Below are positions 44,601 through 53,600 of a stretch of DNA of 64,000 bases, piece by piece; within the stretch, counting starts at the first letter, position 1; every line of letters begins with the position of its first letter. Position numbers and translations under genes: made by a program. The notes under the pieces were generated by a model that saw nothing but the letters and a program-made list of their open reading frames with translations, was not told the origin of the DNA and did no database searches. The DNA is taken from positions 4,588,001 to 4,652,000 of the forward strand of contig NZ_CP048113.1 in the NCBI RefSeq assembly GCF_010093065.1, given 5' to 3'. The DNA comes from Chitinophaga agri. Its GTDB lineage: Bacteria; Bacteroidota; Bacteroidia; Chitinophagales; Chitinophagaceae.

Positions 44601-47600
44601 CATAGTAAGTAGCCGTTGCATTGATCACCGGTGTTGTGAAGTTCGCACCATTACCCACGGCAGTACCACCATTTGCAGTAGTATACCAGGTATATGTGTA
44701 CAATGCATTTGGATTCTGTACGGACAGCGTAGCAGCTGTACCCGGACATACCGTAATATTGGATACCACGACTGGTGTGGCAGGAGGAGGCACTATTGTG
44801 ACAGCTACAGCGACACGTGCACCTGCATTGGCACAGCCGTTCGCATTCACCGCCTGCACATAGTAAGTGGTACTGCTGTTTACGCTATTTACTACGAACA
44901 CCGCACCAGTGAATACCAATGTACCGCCGGTTGGAGCATCATACCACTGGTAAGTGATATTATTCTGTGGATTCTGAACAAACAGACTTGCGTTCTGACC
45001 TGTACATACCTCCACATTATTGGCGACTACTGCAGGTGTACCAGGTCTTGGCACCACTGTCACCGTTGCAGCCACTCTTGCAGCTGTACCACCACAACCA
45101 GATGCGGTATTTACGGCACCTACGTAATAGACAGTTGTTGCTGTCAGCTGAGGCGTAGTAAACTCAGGACCAGTAAATACCGGTGTACCACCTGTAGCCG
45201 TTGTATACCAATTGTAGGTAATACCTGTTGTAAGTGATGTGACACGCAGGGTGGCAGATGCACCTGTGCAGACATTTACATTATCAGATTCGAGTGTTGG
45301 AGCAGGGGCCGGCTCAGTGATCAATACACTTACCCTCGCTCTTACAGCACTGCTGCAATTACCGCCCACAGCCTCCACATAGTAATCAGTGTCTGCCGTC
45401 AGAACAGGTGTAGTGAAACTTACACCATTTCCTACCGGCGTACCACCTGTTGGCGTAGTATACCAGCGATAGGTGAAGGTGCCGCCTGGACGTACTGACA
45501 GTATCACAGTATTACCACGGCATACATTTACAGCCGAGGCAACTACTGTAGGCGTACCTGGCGCCGGTGTTACCACCACGCTGGCCTTCGTACGTGCACC
45601 TGTGCTGATACAGCCATTGCTGTTCACCGCCTGTACATAGTAGTCTGCACTTGCAGTAGCGGCCCTGATCACCAGGGTTGCTCCTGACTGTATCAGTGTA
45701 CCACCTGTAGCGGCGGTATACCACTGGTAGGTCAATCCTGCCTGAGGATTCAGTACCGCCAGTGTTGCATCCTGACCGGCGCATACCTGTACGCTCGCGC
45801 TTTGTACGGAAGGGGTACCTGGGTTCTGGACTACACCTGCAGTAGCGGATATTCTTGCACTGCCTGTGCCGCATTGTGATACAGTATTAATTGCTTCCAC
45901 ATAGTAGACAGTGGTTGCGGAAAGATTAGGCGTAGTAAAGGTTGTAGCTGTAGTTAACAATGTACCGCCTGTGAGCGCGCTGTACCATCTGTAGGTAACA
46001 CCTGCTACCGGAGATGCTATTCTGAAGATAGCCGGGTTACCCGCGCAGACATCAACGTTAGCAGCTTCCAGTAGCGGAGTAGGCGCACCTGCACCTACTG
46101 TTACTGTCGCTCTTACTCTGGATGACAGCGTACAGGTTCCATTGCTTGTTTCTACATAGAACGCTGTATCGGCACTCAGTGCATTAGTGACATAAGTAGT
46201 ACCTGTGAATAGCAGGGTACCACCTGTCGGCGCACTATACCAGCGGGTCTGAACGTTCTGACCTGTTACAGTGGCAGTCAGGGTAGCTGGCTGACCAGCA
46301 CAGATGCTTGCATTTGTAACAGATGGTGCCACAAGCCCAGGCACTACACTTACTGTTACAGATACCCTGTTCGGATTCGCGCAATTATTGCTGGTCCTTA
46401 CACTTTGTACGTAGTAAGTAGTTGTAGCAGTCAGCTGAGGCGTTGTGAAGCTTGCACCTTCTCCCACTTTCTGGCCACCTACTGATGCGGTGTACCATTC
46501 CAGTGTTGTTCCAGCAGTGGCCGTTGCAGACAGTGATGCGGTAGTGCCGCTACAAATAGTCACGTTACGTATGGCTACATTCGGCGCAGATACCTGCCTT
46601 GTAGCATAATAGACATTCGCTTTTACCAGTGCTGCAATAATGCCTGCTCTCAGGCGTACCTGCACGCGGTCATACGCGGCTCCTGGTGCAAATGCTACAG
46701 TGAATTTACTTGTGCCTGTAAGCAGACGTACGCTTACACTACTATTGTTCAGTAGTACAGCATCATTATTAGCCGTCGCACCATTGAAGCTGGATACTTC
46801 CAATGAGCTCAGCAGACCAGCGTCCACGACCTGAGCCGGCAGTTCCAGGGTAATGCGTACGCTATCACCAGCCGGAGCTACGTCAGGGAAGATGAGGCTT
46901 TGCTGTACACTACCACTGCCTGCGGCAAGTGGCACTGACAATACAGAGAAGTTATTAAGATCTGCATCTGTTGTATTGGCTGCATCCTGTACGGAGCAGA
47001 GTACGCAGACGGCAGTTGTACTATTTGTTTGCGCGTTCGCAAAGTCACAGGCTGTATTTGGCAATACACTTACAGTCAGCGGTACTGCTGTACGCTGGCT
47101 TGGACAACCGCCCGTATTCGCAACAGCTTCTACATAGTAAGTGATATTACTTGTCAATGCAGGTGTTGTGAATGATGCACCTGTTGCGACAGCGCTACCA
47201 CCAGTAGGCACTGTGTACCAGGCGTAGGTTACGCCAGGCGTTGAGGAAGTGGCTGTCAGCGCAGCGGTCTGACCGGATACCACCTGGCCATTCGCTGGTA
47301 CAGTTGTTACAGTCGGCGCAGCAGGTACCACATTTACAGTTACGGTAGTAGCCGTTCTTGTCGTGCTGTTACATGTACCCACCACCGCTTCTACATAATA
47401 AGTAGTTGTAGCCGTCAGTACAGGCGTTTGGAAAGATGCCCCTTCGAACACGGGAGTACCACCTGTTGCAGCAGTATACCAGCGGAAGGTCACTCCTGGC
47501 GTTGTGGAAGTGGCCACCAGTTGTGTACTGTTGTTTGCACAGATCGTATCGCTGGCTGGTGTTACCACCGGTACACCCGGACGACCGATCACATTAGCTG

Positions 47601-50600
47601 TTATCCTTGTACGTGTTGTGTTGGCACATCCTGTACTATTGGACCCCTCAACATAATATACTGTTGTAGCAGTTAATGCAGGACTTGTATAACTATTACC
47701 GGTAAAGAAGGCTGTACCTCCAGTTGGTGCTGTATACCAACGATAGGTAACACCTGTTACCGGTTTCACACTGAATGTAACCGTGCTGCCACTGCAGATG
47801 GTCAGAGCAGTCGTGTCGAGTGCCGGTACATCAGGTACAGCATCAACGACAGCCGTCACTGGCACGCGTTGCAGGTTGGGACAGTTCAGACTTGTCTTCA
47901 CGGCCTCTACATAATAAGTAGTATTAGCAGTCAGCGCAGGTGTCTGGAAGCTTGCACCCGTGAAGATAGCAGTACCACCGGTAGATGTCGTATACCAGCG
48001 GAAAGATACATTCGCAGGACCTCCGGCTGTCAGTGTTGCACGGTTGCCGGCACAGATAGTATCTGCCTGTACTACAGGCAGGCCTGCGACACGGCTTGCG
48101 AAATTTACGCTTACTGCGCTAAGGGCCGTTGCCACACCGGAATTCAGGCGTACAACGATCCTGTCGAACAGGGCTTTAGGTTTGAAACCTACAAGTGCCT
48201 GCTGATTACCACCCAACAGTGATACTTTCACCAGTGGGCTGTTCAGGGCAACGAAATCATTATTGGAAGCAGCACCATTAAAGGAGCCTATTTCTATTGT
48301 GGAGAGCAGTCCGATATCCGCCAGAGCAGCATCGAACGACAGGGCAATGACTGTACTGTCATTCAGTTCACTGATCTGCGGGAACACCAGTGACTGTTGC
48401 ACATAAGCGTTCAGCAGTCCCAGCGCCACATGCAGGGTAGATTTAGTAGCGGTGCTGTTATCAACTGCGAGAGACGGATTTTCGACATAACAACCAATGC
48501 ATACACCATTAGCACTATTCTGCTCGCTGGTAGCGGCATCACAAGGGATGTCGTTATTACCGGGGATGACAGTAGCTGTAACAGACACTCTTGGCCCGTT
48601 TATACAACCACCCGGAGTAGATGCGGATACGGAAAATACAGTAGTCGCAGACAATGGACCAGTGTTGAATACTGCACCTGTAAAAATAGAATCACCAGCC
48701 GCGTTATACCATTTGTATGTCACATTGGCACCAGGCGCATATGCAGTGAAGATGGCTCCTTGTCCAACACTTACAGCGGTGGTGAGCGGAGTGACCGTCA
48801 GTGTGCCAGGCGCCGGACTTACAGTCACCGGTACCCTGGTCCTTGTCGTGCTCTTACAACCATTATTGTCAGCTTCAACATAGAAAGCAGTATCTGCTGT
48901 CAGCGCATTGGTCGTGTAGCTTGCTGTTGATGCCAGCAGCGTACCGCCGACAGCGGCTGTGTACCAGCGGAAGGTGGCACCAACAGGAGCGGTTGCCAGC
49001 AGGGTAGCAGGACTACCAGTACAAACCGATCTGCCAGGAGCAGTAGGAGCAGCTGGTGTTGCACCCACATTTACCCTTACCGGTATTCTTGTCGGATTAG
49101 CACAACCGAAGCGGCCTGCTTCCACATAATAGGTAGCAGAAGCAGTCAGTGCCCCTGTTGTGTAGGTAGCGCCCGTCTGAACCGGCGTACCGCCAACAGC
49201 TACTGTGTACCAGGCCAGGTTAGCACCATTGCTGGCAGTAGCATTCAGTGTCGCTGTATTGCCACTACATACGTCAACATTGGCAATTGTCACTACCGGA
49301 CGAGGCGTAACGACTGCCGCAAAGTATACTTTCACACTTGTAAGTGCAGCCAGCACACCGTTGATACTTACCATTACACCATTAAATGCTTTGGACACCG
49401 GTACAGTTACACGGAACTTATTACCTGTATTCAGCAGCACTACATGTGCAATTGTATTATTCAGGAAGATAGCATCTGCATTTGGTGTGCTACCATTATA
49501 GGTTTCAAGTCTGATACCACCCAATAATGCTGCATCTGCCAGCTGACCAGGAATTTCCAGGTCCAGGGTTACACTATCGCCGGCAGGATATGTATTATCA
49601 AACTGCAGGAGCTGACCAACATATCCTAATGCTGCAACTGTAGCTGTAATAGTGGAAGCTGAATTTGAATTATCATCAACAGCCAGCGCAGGATCTGCAA
49701 CAGCACATAACAGACACACACCGGAGATCACCGGACTTACCTGCTGCCTCGCATAGCTACATGGTGTAGGTTCAGTAGGCAGGTTAATATCTACCTGTAC
49801 CCTGGTACGTGCAGGACTGGTACAATTATTCGCAGGATCTCTCACCTCTACATAGTACACAGCAGCAGCTGACAGCGCCGGCGTTGTAAAGGTTGGAGAA
49901 TTGCTCCGCACTACATTGCCCCCAGCAGGAGCATCATACCAGTTATACTGATAAGCAGGGTTTGGACTGGTAACGGTGAACGTGGCTGTCTGCCCGACAT
50001 TAATAGTCCTCACGGCTGGAGTTACCAGTGGCTGTGGCAGACCTACGATCACATATACCGCTTTCCTCACAGGATTTACACATCCGGAGGAAGAAATAGA
50101 TTCAACATAATAGATGGCATTCGCCACATCGCTCACCTGGAAGGTAGCACCCGTACCCAGTACGGTACCGCCTGCAGGTTGATTATACCAACGGAATGTA
50201 GCACCTGGCCCGGTAGCGCGCAGTATTCCTGTGCTACCCTGACAGATGTAAACGGTATCCTTTTCAACAGTCGGCGTACCCGCAAAGATCTGTGCGGAAT
50301 ATACCTTGAGTGCTGACAGCGCAGTAGCCACACCATTCAGCTTAATATTTACACGGTCGAAAGCCGCACCCGGCGCGAAAGAATAGATCAGGTCCCTGTT
50401 ACCATTCAGTAACTGCAGGTTCAGGGTTGCTCCGTTCAGCGTTACCTCATCCGTATTTAGTGTACCTCCATTGGAAGAAGATACCTGAATACCTGATAAT
50501 AAACTCAGGTCGGTCAGGCCGGTAGGGAAGCCCAGTTTAATACGGATACTGTCACCTTTCACACCCTGGCCGGAGAAGATCAGGGATTGCTGAATATTAG

Positions 50601-53600
50601 CGCCTACACCAAGGATGGTATGAATCACAGATGCCGTTCTCGAGCTGTTATCCACAGCGGAATCCGCCTTCTCTACATAGCAACCTACACAGATGCCGCT
50701 TGTGGCCGTTGTCTGACTGGTCGCTCCGCCACAATCAATATCTCCCGGATCAGCAGGCCCGCCGTCACCATTCAATGTAACAGATACAGGCGTACGCAGG
50801 CTGCGACAGGTAGCATTCCCTGCCAATACGGCTTCTGCATAATAAGTAACATTACCAGTTACCGGCGGCACGGTAAATTGCGTACCCACAAACACAGGCG
50901 TACCACCTGTTGGTACACTATACCAGTTATACTGATACCCTGCATTCGGAGAAACGACATTAAAGGTAGGCGTTGTTCCCTCTTCAACGGAGGCAGAAGA
51001 AGGCGTAACAGTAACACCAGGTAAACCCGTCTTTACCTGAACAGGTGTACGTCTTTCGCTACCGCAACTATCAGCGCCGGCAGCTTCTACGAAGTAGGTG
51101 GTGTCTTTTGTAATAGCAGGCGTAATAAATGTAGCACCATAACCCACCGGAGAACCACCTGTGTAGGAAGTATACCAGCGATAGGTATAACCGGCAGGGG
51201 CCGTAGCGGTAAGGGTAGCAGGGCTACCTGTACATACATATGCGGTAGCCACAGCAGGTACTACTACAGGTGTTACCACCTGTGCATAGTATACATTTAT
51301 GGATGACAGGGCGCCTACTACTGCATTCACCCTTATTTCAACTCTGTCAAATTCTTTATTGGCTACAAAAGTGTAGGCGTTCTGCTGTACACCATTCAGC
51401 AAACGGATGGTTAGCAAGGGGGCAGAAATACCAGCCATCTCTGCATCAGCAGGGCGTGCACCATTTCCAAGACCGATACCAATGCCACCCAGTACTTTCA
51501 GGTCCAGCAGACCGGTCGTCGTACCAAGGCCAATACGGATAGAATCTCCCGCTTTTCCTTTTACAGGAAGTATCAGATCCTGGTATGCATATCCAAGTGC
51601 TCCAACACCCAGGCGGATGGTAGAAGCAGTGAGCGGATCATTATCAACAGCCAGACCAGGATTATTAGTACCACACAGCAGACAGGCCAGACCACCTGTA
51701 CCGCTGCTTTGTGTCTGTGCACCGCTACAGCTTAGAGGGCCATTACCAGTAGCGCCATTTACATCTACCTCTACGGCCGTTCTCTGAATGCTGATCAGGC
51801 CATCAGCAGGAGAAACAGCTTCTACATAGTAGGTTTTGTCTGCAAATAACGGAGGCGTAGTCAGGCTACTGCCCGTATGAACAGGAGAACCACCTTCTTT
51901 TGTCTCATACCAGTTAAAGATCACACCTGGAATGCTGGGGAGAGAAGCATTCAGGGTAGCCGTTTGTCCTGTAGTAATAGTGGCCGGACTAGGGGCAACA
52001 GTTACTGGTGTCATGGCAATCGCCTCATAGATATACAGTGTATTATCCAGTGACAGCAGACTGCTGATATCTACCTGTGCCGCATCAAAAGTTTTAGACA
52101 CAGGTATGGCAATGCGGAATTTGTTGATCTCTCCCTGTGTTTGCAGCAGGTTGACATTCAACAAAGGACTATTTAAAGTAACAGGATCGTTGTTACTTAC
52201 ATTATTCAGTGAGGTAGTTACCTTAATACTACCCAGCACAGCGGCATCAGCCAGGAAGTCCGACTTACTGCCTAATATCAGGATAATACTATCACCACTG
52301 TGATAAATACCGGGGAAATTGATCTTTTGTCCCAGCGTAGAAGCCAGCCCTAAAGGCAGTACTAATCTTGATGCGGTAGTGGAATCACCATCAGCCGCAA
52401 ATGCCGGATCCGTAATAGTACAAAGGGCACACGCCACACCGCCTGTAACCGGCCCATTCTGGCTGGTACCATACGTCCACAGCGGACCGGTACCACCACC
52501 AATAGTTACAGGTACTGCTGTTCTTACAAGACTGGTCGTACCAGCCGGATCTTCTGCTTCCACATAGTAAGTCGTATTGCGGATCAATGCAGGTGTGGTA
52601 AAAGCGCCTCCACCGGAGAAAACAGGAGAACCACCTATAGGAGTGGTATACCAGTTAAATGTAGGATTACTGATCCTGATGGAAGGCGTAAGTGTGGCCC
52701 CTGTATTATAAGCTGTCTTTGCAGGATTAGGCAACACAGATACCGGGATCATCGCTGCTACCTCATATAATTTCAGGTCGCCCGATACACCTACCAGCCC
52801 ACCAAAATCTACCTGTACACCATCAAATGTCTTCGTAGCAGGAATGGTTACCCTGAACTTACGGGCATTGTTCAGTCCTGCTCCCAGTAACTGCAGTTTT
52901 ACAGTCGGTGCATTCAGACTTATCTGGTCATTATTTGATGCTGCCGGACCGGCGATACTATTGTTATAGGTCGTTACCCGCACTCTGGGCAATACAACCG
53001 CCGCCAGATTTTCCGTAGGTGCTTCCAGGAAGAGGACAATGCTGTCTCCCGCCTGATATACACCAGGCAGTTTTACCAGCTGGCCTACAGTGGCTGCCAG
53101 TCCTAAAGGCACGGTGAGGGTAGCTGCAGTTGTCGTATCACCATCTGCGGCAGCAGCAGGTGTACTGACGGCACAGGCAGCACAGGCGACACCGGTTGTG
53201 AAGGGACTTTCCTGTTCCTGGCCATAGCTCCAGATAGTACCCGGACCACCAGCCACTTTTACTGTAACAGGCGTACGTACATAACTGCTAAGATTATCTG
53301 AAGGACTAAATGCTTCCGCATAATAGGTAGTCGTACGGTTCAGTAGAGGAGTAGGGAAATTATTGCCCGTCGCCACAGGCGTTCCTCCCGTAGGAGAAGT
53401 GTACCATCTGAATACAGGGCCGGATACACGGGCGTCTGTACCAGCAGCAAGAGTTACGCTGCTACCAGCAGTGATCAGTGGGGCAGCAGGGGTCACCGTT
53501 ACCGGAATGGCAGCGGCAGCCTCATATATGCGTAAAGCGCCGAAAGCTGCAAAAGCAGTTGTCAGACTAACTTGTGCAGCATCAAAATCTTTGGTGACCG

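Noticed and set aside
42200..46500. CRISPR-like regular repeats
   Set aside because: The repetition is in-frame coding sequence for Ig-like domains of ~75-85 residues with diverged copies. It lacks short identical repeats with unique spacers and cas genes.
48397..48930. Open frames of 117-177 codons on the plus strand inside the adhesin gene
   Set aside because: They repeat with the Ig-like units because the sense strand repeats. They have no promoter or known domain.
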